64,000 nt of DNA. It comes from Hemileia vastatrix (Eukaryota; Basidiomycota; Pucciniomycetes; Pucciniales; Zaghouaniaceae). Shown here in pieces: positions 32,133 through 43,643 of the stretch. Made by a program: the position numbers and the translations under genes. Under the pieces are notes generated by a model. That model saw only the letters and a list, made by a program, of their open reading frames with translations. It ran no database searches and was not told where the DNA came from. The stretch covers positions 3,669,683 to 3,733,682 of the forward strand of contig JASXTE010000002.1 in assembly GCA_030280995.1 (NCBI GenBank), in the 5' to 3' direction. Position 1 is the stretch's first letter. Each line of letters starts with the position of its first letter.

Positions 32133-34440
32133 TCAATCTTCTTCATGCCTAGTGCCTCTGGGATAAAACCTCTTCACCTGGTCTGCAGCCACTCTCTTTT
32201 TCAAGACTGCACCATCCAACTCTTCCAAAACATAAGAACCTCCAGACGCCTGAGATCTGACTCTGTAAGGTCCATTCCATCTGTCAGAAAACATTTTCCC
32301 CCACTGACTCTCCAAACTTCTATTATACACCAAAACCAAACAACCAGGTTTCAAGGGATTCCTGAGTCTATGAGCCAACTTCTTGTCCCAGTATCTGACT
32401 GATTGATTCCTAATCTTCATCATTCTAGAGTATGCCTTCTCCTGACATTCCTCTCTACATTCCAACTGTTGCATCCTGGCACAGAGCAAATCTTCTGTTG
32501 AGCGCACGTCATACCAATCAGTTCCAAGATAAGAGACAGCTTCCAAGTCCACTGGTAGAACGGCTTTCTGACCAAACATTAACTCATAAGGAGAATATCC
32601 AGTTGTCCTCTTCACAGTGACCCTATCAGCAAATAGCACCAAGGGTAAAAAATGCCTCCACTTTTCAGCCCTATCTCCACACATCTTCACCAAAGCATTC
32701 TTGATAACTTGATGGCCTCTTTCAACCATGCCTTCAGCTTCAGGATAATACAGTGTAGCCACTCTAGCTTTAGAACCAACACTAGCCACAGCTTCTTTAA
32801 ATTCGCACCAAACTCTGGCCCGCCATCAACAGTGACCAACTTCATCAACCCATACCTATAAATCCACTCCTTCTTCAAAAACTCTGCCACATTCTTGGAA
32901 GTCAAATTAACCAGAGGCACTGCCTCAACCCAACCAGACAAATCATACCTAGCAACAATCAAGTATTTATACCTGCCCTCTTTAATATGGACAGCATCCA
33001 GACTGACCCTTCCAAAAACAGTTGATTCGCAAGTAGCACGGCCTACCTCTTTAGGTTTCAAGTGACTTCTTCTTTGACATTCTACACAAGATAAAACCCA
33101 ACCCTGCACAGCCAACGTCATACCTGGCCACAAAAATCTGTCTGCTACTCTTCTATAAGTCTCCCCAAAGCCTCTATGACCAAGGTCTTCATGCAAAGAC
33201 TTCAAAACCAATTCTTGACCCTTCTTCTGAGTCACCACCACTTGAGGATTTGGATGCCTCCTCCTCATCAACTGCCTTCCTGACACATAAAATCCAGGAC
33301 TCTTCTTCTTGATTGCCAACCAAGTATCATCATCACAACTATCTGGCCTCTCCAAGGTCAACAGATATTCCACCAAAATAAAATAAAACCCAGACTGACC
33401 CCAGGTCTCATCTTCAAAATCCAACAACACCACATCCAAGGGTACAATTCTGTCATCAAAATCACCAGTATGAACATGAGCCAATTGAGCAGCCCAACCA
33501 GGACACCAATCCTTAAATTTTGGCATGTCCTTCTCTTTCCACTGAACCTTGTGAGAATCCAGTTCATTAACAAAAACACCCTTTTCTAATTTTGAGCTGT
33601 CCCAAACAACAACTCCATCTTCATCAACAAAAACATCCTGATCACCAGAATCAAGATCAGATCCAGCCAGTTTAGCCTCTTGGGGGAGGTCAGAAAAATC
33701 TTCAGGACCCTTTGTGCTGGCCCTAACCACTGGAACATCTTCATCAAACTCTTCAGCCTCAGAATCTTCATCTGTAGGTGGCCTCCTTGATAATCCATAA
33801 GGCATAGTAAAAGTTTTACCTGGTTTGTGTACCAGGTCAAAAGAAAAATGTTGAATAAATGCCACCCAGCTAGTCATTGGAGCATTTGGAAGACTAGGCA
33901 TATTGATCATCTGAACCAAAGATTTTGCATCCACCTGCAGCTCAAAATGCTGCCCCCACAAAACCATCTGCAGTTTCTTTAAAATTTTAGCTACACCACA
34001 CAATTCCAACTTAGGTTGAGAATACCTAGATTCCACCTCATTAAACACCACAGACTCATATCTTACTGGCCTGACCCTACCAGTCTTATCCTCCTGAGAC
34101 AAAACAGCACCAGCAGCAATATAACTTGAGTCCACTGCCAGATAAATTTTTCCAGCACCAACACCATAATCCAACTTGTGAAGAACAATATCTTCACCAA
34201 CAACCTTTTTCAACTTCTGAAAAGCCTCTTCACACTCTTCAGTCCATTCCCAATATGCATCTTTTCTGGTCAATTTCCTTAAAGGTGAAGCCAACAAAGA
34301 AAAATCCTTAATAAAAATCCTGACATATACACATACACCCAAAAATCCCCTGACTTCAGTAGTATTTTTAGGCCTTGGCCATGACTGAATTTTATTAATC
34401 TTCTTCTTCGCCATAATACTCCCTTCTTTACATACCACGT
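32133..34440 (-). pseudogene. pol: Element D pol, 3' part: RNase H and integrase
   Basis: It continues from 46985 across element B (…EILGHV|VCKEGSIMAKKK). Thumb/connection: WPRPKNTTEVRGFLGVCVYV. RNase H: KIYLAVDSSYIAAGAVLSQ, QPKLELCGVAKIL, DAKSLVQMI, KTFTMPYGLSRRPP. Linker with LPQEAKLAGSDL. Integrase: HEDLGHRGFGET and CVECQRRSHLKP (HHCC), SLDAVHIKEG, VTVDGGPEFG, then a one-base loss near 32810 shifts to a frame with SVGSKARVATLYYPEAEGM and VERGHQVI (Glu region). WNGPYRVRS GPY/F module follows, with end FYPRGTRHEED. Apart from that frameshift and the B insertion this part is open, so D was nearly intact when B inserted. Confidence 0.85.
34437..34440. repeat. Target-site duplication of element B, left copy (ACGT)
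   Basis: ACGT precedes TGTGGTAGCC. The second copy is 46985-46988. Removing B and one copy restores G-H-V-V-C-K-E in element D pol. Confidence 0.85.
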
Positions 34441-35590
34441 TGTGGTAGCCTAAAGTTTAGTACGGCACCTAAATATGTAAATGGAGTTATTATGGCGTGC
34501 AAGATTGGCGTTATTATTTTTTATAAAAGGGTTTTATTTAATTTATTGGAGTTTAAAATATGAAGAAATTGGTCACGAGCGAATGCCTATACAAATACAA
34601 TTTATTTTACGGAGAAAACTTATTATTACGGTCTGAAAAATTTATAAGTATCAAGTCAAGTCACTCAAGAACCTTGGGAAATTTTCCCAGAATTTTTACT
34701 ATTTTTCTTAAATTTTTAAATAAATTTTAAAGTTTTATAGAAATATTTACTTTTTCAAAAATTACTTAACTTTGATGAATTTTCACGGGGTAATTAGAGC
34801 TGCGCAGACTACGAAAATTAGTTTGGTATGTAAAGGGGAAGTAGCTCTATTATGTGTAATTTTTCTAGATTTTTTATTATAGTTTTAAGGTTCTAATTGA
34901 GTCGGGAAGTCCGGATGGACTCCGTACGGACTCCGTACGGACTCCGCTTTGACTCTGTACAGACTCCGTTCCGGCTCTGTACGGACTCCGTACGGGCTCC
35001 GGATTGACTCTGGAAGAGCTCTGGAGGGGAAAACTTAGGCACGTGACTAGGAATACTTAAGCGCTTCTCAAACTCGAAATTGAGAGGGGGGGAGATCATA
35101 CAGCTTAATCATTAACTACCACAGTCTCATTTTTTATTACTCAACAAATTAAATAAATTTGTAATACCCTTATAACTTTATATTTTATATATAACATTTT
35201 AGAAATACCACTCAACAATTTAAAACACACTTCATACAGGGTATCTTTAGAAAGGTCTTCATCGCTGGGACTTGATTATTGCTGTCTCATAAAAATTCAA
35301 ATTATTATAAAAACATAAAAGTCAATCTTTTCAGATCTTTCACTGGTACACCTTAATTGTTGTTATCAGTATTTCTTTATCAACAGCCACTTTCTTTAAA
35401 TCTCAATAAGCGTTAATTATTTTAGAGTTTCATTATTTTCATCAATCAGATCCAAGTAGATTGGTTAGCTTAGTGATTTAGAATTCCCATTTTGTTATTT
35501 TATTTGAAGGACGGAGTTTTCAGCTAAATCCACATATCTCCTCCGGATTCTGTTTACAGCAAGGCAACTGTAAGAGTTTACCTTACCATA
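34441..35590 (+). repeat. Element B 5' LTR with CCGTACGG repeats
   Basis: It starts TGTGGTAGCC and ends TTACCATA (imperfect terminal inverted repeat TGTGGTA/TACCATA). At 34908-35030 it carries a G/C-rich tandem of GACTCCGTACG units built on the palindrome CCGTACGG. There are more units than in the 3' LTR, which explains most of the 33-bp length difference. The rest is A/T-rich. Confidence 0.9.
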
Positions 35591-35592
35591 GT

Positions 35593-35609
35593 TGGCGCCC
35601 AACGTGGGG
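35593..35609 (+). other. Element B primer binding site
   Basis: TGGCGCCCAACGTGGGG begins two bases after the LTR. This is the same sequence as the tRNA-Lys1,2-type primer site of several retroviruses, complementary to a tRNA 3' end ...CCCCACGTTGGGCGCCA. It is identical in element D. Confidence 0.85.
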
Positions 35610-35766
35610 TTCGATTTCTCTAGCTTTCTTTAAAGACTTACTTGGATCAAGAACGTTATTAGCCTGCAAGAGGCTTATTTTCTGGAACTCTAATTGGATC
35701 TTTGTTATTGGCCTGCAAGAGGCTTGTTATTTTATCGATTGTTAACGCTTTTCATTACTTATTGGG

Positions 35767-38376
35767 ATGTCTTCTTCTGCTGTTGCTTCTGGATCTTCTA
35801 ACCCTCTTACTCCCTCAGTTAGAATTGTTTCTTGGGATGGCCCAAAGTTTGATGGGGAGGAGGTTAAATGGTTCATTAGCAGGTATGAAGCTGCTGCTGC
35901 TGTTGATGGTGCTTCTCATGTGGATATGGTGAAGCAAGTTAGGTTTTTTATTGCTGATAGGGAGGTGGAAAAAGAGGTTATTGCTATGCAGGCATTCAAG
36001 GACAAGGATTGGGTTAAGCTTTCTAAAGCTATGATTGATAGATGGGGTGTTAGGTTTACTATGATGGACCTCAATAAAATTGTTGGAGACTGGCAAGCAA
36101 AAGGTGGAGTTTCTTCTATGGCTGACTTCAAAAAGCTCTGTGTTCAGTTTGATGAAGTGGTGGAATATCTCATACTGGTGGACGAGTTAGTGCATGAGAA
36201 CCAAGCAAAAGATTTGTTTTGGACAGCATGCAGCAGGGATATTTGAATGGACGTCTTGAAGGATCTTTCAAGAAAAGATTTGATGAAGGAACTGCCTAAT
36301 GGTGAGCCGAAACTGCCAGCTCTGGAGGTTATCAAGGACAACATTCAAGCCCATCTAAAGTTATTGGCGTTGGACAAATATCAAGAGTCATGCACTCAAT
36401 ATGTTAGCAAGGTTAGCGAAGTTTTGGCCAAAAACAACAATATTATGGTCAAAGCGCAGGAGGCCAAAAAGGCACAAATGGGATTACCGGTTGCTAAAGT
36501 TGAGGGCAATGTAGACAATAAGATGGTCGATCACCTGGCCGATTTAACAAAACAATTAAAAATATTTGTTCAAGAAACCCAGAAGGCCAACAAGGCCCCA
36601 ATTGCTTCTTCGTCGACGTCGACTTCTTATCAGTCCAGAGGTTATGAACGTCGAAATTATAATGGAAATAATAACGGTAACCGCTTCCCAGGCAATGGGA
36701 GAAATGGTGGGAATGGTGGTAGTAATTATAGAGGTGGCTATGATGAGCCAAAGGTGTGCTCCTATTGTAATAGGAGGGGTCACAGAGCAACAGTTTGTTT
36801 TGCTCTTGATAAGGATATGGATGCTGGGCGAGTTTTATTTGATGGTAAAGTTTATAAATTTCCTGATGGCTCGTTCATCAAGCCCAGTGATGGACAGTCT
36901 CTTTCTGATTTGGTCAGGAGAAGTTTAACGGCTGAAAGGAGAGCCAGATTTGAAGAGGTGACAGATGAAGATGTTAATGCCAAGAGTGGCAAAAATGGTA
37001 ATGGTAATGGTGGTAAAGCTGACAAGGGCAAGGAGAAAGAGGTCAGTAAAGCCACATTTTCTACTTCTTTTGGTGGTTTAGAGCTGGCGACGGTTGCCCA
37101 CGTGGAGGGTAGCTGTATGGCTGGCAAATACGATGTTAATGCTGCTAGAAGAGCAGCTGCTACTAAGGCTAAGAGTAGCATTCAGAGCCAATTGAGGGCT
37201 AATCCTGGCAAGGCCAATAACAAAGTGAACCCTTACTCTAAGGACAAGAATTCTAGTGCTCAAACTGCCGCCAACAAATTGAACCCTTACTCTAAGGACG
37301 AATTATATAAAATGCAGAAGGGGATTGCTGATATGGGGCCCCCTAGTTATGGCAAGTTTGATTTAAATGGTGAGCCTATGCCAGAGGATGATTCGGATTC
37401 TGAGGAGGACGTACCGTTGGCGTCTCTACCCAGACCAAGTTTTAGCGGTCCCATCCCAATGGAGGGTGTAAGAAGGACTAGCGATGGATCAGGATTAGTG
37501 CAAGAAGCTGGTGACGGAGTTAGGGTTATAGAAAGTGAAGATGTTATAATGGGGGGTGAAGATGGCTTGGTTGGACCTCAAGAGGTACCCAGGGCCAAGG
37601 TTGTTAAATCAAAGGTCCAGTATGAGCGGCCAGTAGTTTCTGGTCAAGCTAATGCGATGGACGCAGTTTTGAATAGGGTGAATCAACTTCAGATTCCCTT
37701 ATCTTTGGGGGAGTTATTTACGATTAGTCAGGCGCTTGCTGAAAAGCAAAAGAAGCATTTGACGAGGCGTCGGGTTTCCACTGGAGAGGTGGAATATATT
37801 TGTGAAAATGCTGAAAAGTTTGGGGAAGATGTAGATACACATTTTTCCGCTCCCCTGGGTTACCTGGTGGTAACTCTAAATGGTAAAGAAGTAAAGGCCT
37901 TGGTCGATTCAGGGTCTCAAATTAATTTAATTTCATTGGAGCAAGCGACGAGTATAGGCTTGCCAATTAAAAGTGGAACTGGGGGAAACCTCAGAGGTAT
38001 TGGAGGGCATGCAACAGAGCTGATGGGTACAGCTGAGCATGTCAGGTTAGGCATTGGTGGATCTGTTGGTAAGGTTCACTTTTATGTGGCCAGAGGAGCA
38101 GTCAAAACTGTTCTTGGTGGTCCTTTTTTGATGGATTTTGAGGCCAGGATAGGGTATCAAGCTGGCATGGGGATTAGTTTGGAGATCACTGGTGAAGATA
38201 TGCGGAGGTTACATATGCGGTTAGCGCCTCCTGGAGATGAAGGTTGGGAAACACGGCCAGGGATTACTACTCTGTGCCAGTGTTGTTTTTGCACCAAGAA
38301 GCGGCATATAAAACGGACGGTTTCTGGTGAATTATGTTTGTTGGAAAGGGATGGATGCCCTCATTTTTTGGGGTAG
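35767..38376 (+). pseudogene. gag: Element B gag-protease (one nonsense codon)
   Basis: It starts MSSSAVASGSSNPLTPSVRI. Capsid-like region to about residue 230 (KFDGEEVKWFISRYEAAAAV; DRWGVRFTMMDLNKIVGDW). One in-frame TGA at 36244-36246 between CSRDI and MDVLKDLSRK, where D has Arg. A coiled, charged stretch comes next, then a Gly/Asn-rich nucleocapsid linker. The zinc knuckle is CSYCNRRGHRATVC at about 36757-36800, and an acidic-basic spacer follows. The aspartic protease has FSAPLGYLVVTLNGKEVKAL, VDSGSQINLIS, GIGGHATEL and VLGGPFLMDFEA (about residues 690-800). It ends CHFLG with TAG at 38374. Length is about 869 codons. It would make the virus-like particle proteins and protease but for the stop. 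Confidence 0.88.
38364..38370 (+). promoter_or_regulatory. Putative -1 frameshift heptamer T-TTT-TTG
   Basis: Gag codons CAT TTT TTG GGG TAG. Slipping back one base on T-TTT-TTG enters the pol frame (…FFGVAGADHSNV). The place, two codons before the gag stop, matches A and D. Confidence 0.65.
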
Positions 38377-41300
38377 CAGGGGCTGATCACTCTAATGTTG
38401 TAATCTCTCCTCAGGATGAGATCCCGGATTGCAATAGGTCAGCTCACTTGGAGATAATTCAAGTGGATTCTCAATTATTTTCTGTTAATATTACTTTGGA
38501 GTGCAAATACGTTTTGGACTTTTCTATATGTTTATTGGATTTACCCGGTTTTTCTATTAAATTTAAAAACGGTGAAAAAGTCAAAATGGGCCAAATTAGG
38601 TTGGATAAAAATTGGAAGGGTATGTTTGATTTCCTCCAGCAAGAGGTTAAACTGCAATTATCTCCTTCTATCACGGACCTCCAGCAAGAGGGTAAACTGC
38701 GAAAATCTTATCAAAATCCGATAAAAAATCTCAGTATAATTAAAACCCAAAAAAATAATTTTTGTGAAAATTCAATTCCGGTCCTCCAGCAAGAGGTTAA
38801 ACTGCCAACTTTCTTTACGGGTGATTTACTGTTGGATAAGGGAAGCAAAGGTGTTGGAAAATCTGTTTATAAATTAGACGAGGGAAAGGAGAAAAGGGTA
38901 AAATTTAAAAATGAAATAAAATATTTTTCTAATTTTTCTTATTCTGATTCTGGCAATGAAGAAGATTCATTTGATGAAAGTTTTAATGGCGATGTTTTAC
39001 CTCAAGTTTATTTAGATGTGGACGCAGCCAAATATAAGAAGGTAGCAAATAAAGTTCGGCCTATTAATGAACCGCTGCCTGCTGAATTAAATCCACCTTT
39101 GAGAAGACCAAGGTTATCAAGAGATCCTTATGAAAGTCCCTTGGTAAAGAATTCGCCTGAATTTTCTGAGACGTCAAGAATCACTTTTGAGAGACTGGGT
39201 GTTGTTAATTTTGGACCTAATGGTTGGTTGTCTGGAGAAGAGAAGAAGTTGTTGTTGGATGTGATGGTCAAGCGAGAGAAGGCCATTGCTTTTGTAGAAG
39301 AGGAGAGGGGTGTGTTGAAGCATTTATATGGGGAGCCTTACAAGATTCCTGTGGTATGTCATGAACCGTGGCAGCAGAAACTGATTCCTATTCTGGCTGC
39401 ATTGAAAGAAGCTTATATCGAAGTTGTCAGAGAACGGATACGCACTGGACTTTATGAGCAATCAACGTCAAGTTATTCTAGTCCGGTATTTTGTATCAAG
39501 AAACCAAATGGCAAGCTTAGAGTTGTTCATGATCTTAGGGAAATAAATAGGGTTACAATAAAGGATGCTGGAATACCACCTAGTTCTGAGGAGTTTGTTG
39601 AAGCATTTGCAGGAAGAGTGTGTTATGGTTTGGGAGATATTATGGGTGGATATGATGAGAGAGAGTTACATCCGGACTCAAGGCCTCTCACTACATTCGA
39701 TACGCCACTAGGACGTTTACAGTTAACAAGATTACCTCAAGGAGCAACAAATTTGGTTGCAGTTTATCAAGCTCAGATGGCTTGGATCCTTCAAGACAAA
39801 ATTCCACAATATGCTGGAATCTTTATAGATGATGGAGGAATTAAGGGACCAACAACCGACTATGATAACCAGGTGTTGGAAGAGAATCCCGGGATACGCA
39901 AATTCATTTGGGAGTTTGCAATTACTTTAGAAAGAATCTTGTTTCGAATTGAAGAGGCTGGTTTAACTATTTCAGGTTCAAAATTTTCATGTTGTGTGCC
40001 AGCTTTAGAAATATTAGGCCATGTGGTATGTAGAGAGGGTAGAATTATGTCCAAGAAGAAAGTTAACAAAATTCAGTCCTGGCCAAGACCCAAGAATACG
40101 ACCGAAGTCAGAGGGTTTTTAGGTGTTTGCGTATATGTTAGAATGTTTATCAAGGACTTTTCTTCATTGGCAGCTCCATTGAGGTGGTTAACGAGAAAGG
40201 ATGCAGACTGGGAGTGGGATGAAGAGTGTGAGAAGGCGTTTGTGAAGTTGAAGGAGGTTGTAGGGAAGGATTTAGTCCTGCACAAGTTGGATTATGGAAA
40301 AGATTCTGGCAGAATTTATTTAGCAGTTGATTCAAGTCAGGTTGCAGCTGGGGCGGTTTTGTCTCAGATGGATAAAGCTGGTTACATCAGGCCAGTTAGG
40401 TATGAATCTGTAGTATTTACTGAGGTCGAATCAAGATATTCTCAACCAAAATTTGAATTATGTGGTGTGGCGAAAATACTGAAGAAACTTCAGCATATTT
40501 TGTGGGGGCAACATTTTGAGTTGCAAGTGGATGCGAAATCGTTAATCCAGATGATTAATTCCCCAAGTTTACCAAACGCACCCATGACGAGATGGGTAGC
40601 TTTTATTCAACATTTTTCTTTCGATTTAGTTCATAAGCCTGGCAAAACTTTTACTATGCCAGATGGTTTATCAAGGAGACCACCCACTGAAGAAGATTCA
40701 GACTCAGAAGAGTTCGATGAAGATATACCTATTATCAAAGCCAGCACTAAAGGAGCTGAAGACTTTCCATACCTCCCCCATGAGGTTAAACTGGCAGGAC
40801 TATTGTGTTTAGATTATGGTGTTGATGACCTCCACCAAGAGGATAAACTGGAAAATAGTTTTTATGTTAATAAAGGTGTTGGAAAAGGTGTAGATAAATT
40901 CGGCAGAGAGGAGGTAGAAGAAGATGTGTGTATGTAGAGGAAGATGGATTGGTAGTGTGGGATAGTAGTAAATTAAGGAATGGTGTATATGTTGGAGAAT
41001 TAGAGAATTTAAATAAAAAGGTGGATAAAGAGAAAGAGGTATTTTCAAATACGGCTTTTGAAGGATCCAAAGGTTCAGAAGAAAAACATCGACATAGCTC
41101 GATTAAAGATTTATTTAGGGGTCAACGATTATTGGCTCATTCATGTGCAGGTGATATTGGTGATAGAGAAGTCCCTATTGATGTTATATTAATCGATTTT
41201 CAAGATGAAGTCTGGGGGCAGACTGGTTTTTATTTTTTGTTAGTCAAATATTTGTTGACTTTAGAGAGGCCAGAAGAATGTGAAGACGATGAATGGGTGG

Positions 41301-42508
41301 CTATCAAGAGGAAGTCATCTACGTTTTACCTATCTGGTCGACGTTTAATGAGGAGAAGGTATCCAAATCCTCAAGTAGTTATAACTCAACAGAAGGGGCA
41401 AGAATTAGTTTTGAAATCACTGCATGAAGATCTCGGGCATAGAGGCGAGGGAGAAACGTTTAGAAGAATTTCTGATCGATTTTGGTGGCCTGGCATGAAG
41501 ATGGCTGTTAAACAGTGGGTTCAGTCATGTGAAGAATGTCAAAGACGAAGTTATTTAAGGCCGAAAGAACCTGGACGCGCGACCGGTGAATATACGCTCT
41601 TTGGAAGAGTTAGTTTAGATGCCGTTCATATAAAAGAGGGACGGTATAAATATTTAATTGTGGCCAGAGATGATTTATCTAGTTGGGTAGAGGCAGCGCC
41701 TCTTATTAATTTAACTGCCAAAAATGTGGCAGAATTTTTTTTGTATAATTGGGTATATAGGTATGGGGTGATGAAGTTGGTAACGGTAGATGGAGGTCCT
41801 GAATTTGGGACAGAGTTTAAAGAGGCCGTATTGAAAGTTGGATCAAAGGTTAGGGTAGCAACCCCATATTATCCTGAAGCTGAAGGCATGGTGGAAAGAG
41901 GGCATCAAGTTATTAAGGATGCTTTAGTTAAAATGTGTGAGACAAGTGCCGAAAAGTGGAGGCACTATTTACCTTTAGTTTTATTTGCTGATCGAATCAC
42001 TGCCAAAAGGACGACCGGATTTTCACCTTATGAACTTGTTTTTGGACAGAAAGCAGTTTTACCGGTTGATTTAGAAGCTGAATCATATCTTGGAGTTGAC
42101 TGAGGCACGGTCAAAACTACTGAAGAATTATTGTGTGCAAGAATGATGCAGCTAGAAAAGAAAGAAGAATATTTAGAAAAGGCATATTCGCGGATGATGA
42201 AGATCCAAAATCAATCAGTTAGATATTGGGATGAGTGGTTGGCACATCGATTAAGGAAACCTTTGAACCCAGGTGATATGGTCTTGGTGTATAATAGGAG
42301 TTTGGAAAGCCAGTGGGGAAAGATGTTTGCAGATAGGTGGAATGGACCTTATAAAATCAAGGAGCAAGTTTCCGGCGGTTCATATGTGCTAGAAGAGTTG
42401 GATGGAGTAGTATTGAAGAAGAGGGTAGCAGCCGATCAAGTGAAATAATTCTATCCTAGAGGCACCAGGAGTGCCGAAGTCTTCCTCTGCAATGAGGATA
42501 AACTATGA
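38371..42508 (+). pseudogene. pol: Element B pol: RT, RNase H, integrase (frameshift and two stops)
   Basis: N-terminal linker with three L-Q-Q-E-x-K-L units encoded by the hairpin motif. Reverse transcriptase: SSPVFCIKKPNGKLRVVHDL, LTRLPQGATN, active site FIDDGG at 39822-39839. RNase H: RIYLAVDSSQVAAGAVLSQ and KTFTMPDGLSRRPP. A GT-repeat length change near 40928 shifts the frame by the equivalent of two added bases. Integrase: HEDLGHRGEGETF with CEECQRRSY, SLDAVHIKEG, VTVDGGPEFG, YYPEAEGMVERGHQ (D, D, E), then TGA at 42101 (Trp in D). A WNGPYKIK module follows, with TAA at 42446 just before FYPRGTRSAE. The GPY/F-type end, with no chromodomain visible, fits Ty3/gypsy. Confidence 0.88.
38633..38804 (+). 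repeat. Three hairpin-TAAACTG motifs inside pol before RT
   Basis: CCTC-CAGCAA-GAGG followed by TTAAACTG or GTAAACTG at 38633, 38678 and 38783. All are in the same reading frame and encode LQQE[VG]KL. Two further copies follow RNase H at 40772 (CCTC-CCCCAT-GAGG) and 40829 (CCTC-CACCAA-GAGG). Confidence 0.75.
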
Positions 42509-42712
42509 CATTTATGAAATTATATGGACGAACTCCGAAATGAGGATAAACTACAATTTTAATGACATTTATCAAATTTTATTGAACTCCGAAATGAGTA
42601 TAAACTACAATTTTAATGACTTTTATTAAATTTATTCCTCCGCAATGAGGATAAACTATGATATCTACGAAATTTTATGGATTCCTCCGCAACGAGTATA
42701 AACTATCTTCTT
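42484..42712 (+). repeat. Five hairpin-TAAACTA motifs after pol
   Basis: CCTCTGCAATGAGGATAAACTAT at 42484, CTCCGAAATGAGGATAAACTA near 42531, CTCCGAAATGAGTATAAACTA near 42587, CCTCCGCAATGAGGATAAACTAT near 42638 and CCTCCGCAACGAGTATAAACTAT near 42684, spaced about 50 bp. The first still overlaps the end of the pol frame (CNEDKL). Confidence 0.7.
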
Positions 42713-42899
42713 ATTTTTATCAAAAATACTTTACTATCGTTACACTGCATATGGGCGACGAAACTGTGATGAAACATAACGAAATGCGAGAAAACCTTCA
42801 TTGAAAATTTTCAAAATTTAAAATTCTTAAAATATGGGTGAAGATAGTGTTGGAAAAATTTTAAAATTTATTGGAAGAAGTGTTCACAGGGGAACCTTC

Positions 42900-43560
42900 T
42901 TAATTAAATATTGGCAAGTGTGGGGGTAATTGATGGGCTGGCTGCTCTATACACAATTACCCCATAATGTTCGTTTCCAAAATTTTCCCTGTTTCTAGTT
43001 GAATCCTGGCTTTGTCTTTTAATTTTAGGAAGTCCACTAAGACTATAAACTGGAACGAATCAAGAGACACCGCTCTCAACGCCGGATTCAAGATTCTTTT
43101 TATTTTATTTTGTTTTTGATTTTTTATGTAGATTGTGATTTCTTTTCTTTAATTTATATTATGAATTATTGTAAAGGTGATGCTCACTGGTGGTCTCTAA
43201 TCATTTTTATAAATTGGAGGGAGCCCACCCAGTGATCATCATTATAAAAATTATCTTCTAAAAACTTTCATTTATTTTCTTTTCTTTTCAATTTCTCAAA
43301 ATTGTGTAACCACATCAGGTTGCACTTGGATGTGGGTATGATGTCGAGGGTACGGCTCATCAAATGGCCGGGGGGCATCTTTAATAAAAAAAAAAATTAA
43401 AATTAAAAAAAAAAAAAAAAAATCTTTTATTTTAAATGGTAAAAAAAAATAATAATAATAATAAAATAACTAAAAAATAAAAATAAAAATAAAAATAAAA
43501 ATAAAAATAAGTAAAAGTAAAAGTAAAAAAAAATAAAAATAAAAAATAAAAAATAAAAGG
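42900..43560 (+). other. Element B 3' region: one long hairpin module, GTGCAC palindrome and A-rich tract
   Basis: GGGGTAATTG (42923-42932) pairs with CAATTACCCC (42954-42963) around GGGCTGGCTGCTC. A TTTTAG acceptor-like end follows, then AGTCCACTAAGACTATAAACTGG (43030-43052). The palindrome with GTGCAC-type core is at 43310-43335. An A-rich tract with (AAAAT)n and (AAAAG)n lies at 43385-43560. No gene is seen. Confidence 0.6.
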
Positions 43561-43643
43561 TATTTTAGTTTTAGGTAGTTGAGATGTTTATATTTTATTT
43601 TTCAAACATTATTCAAGAAAGCTACATACCAGGAAGAACACCA

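Noticed and set aside
34893..35099. Open frame across the CCGTACGG block of the B LTR
   Set aside because: Produced by the tandem repeat. It is not conserved in the 3' LTR, where the repeat number changes.
40928..42103. Separate integrase gene with its own start codon in B
   Set aside because: The frame change near 40928 lies in a GT microsatellite and corresponds to a continuous frame in D, so it is a mutation, not a gene boundary.
35767..42508. Signature of repeat-induced point mutation in the elements
   Set aside because: Some stops fit C-to-T or G-to-A changes (CAG to TAG in A gene X; TGG to TGA in B integrase), but others are transversions (AGA to TGA in A gene Y) or indels. A dinucleotide count would be needed.
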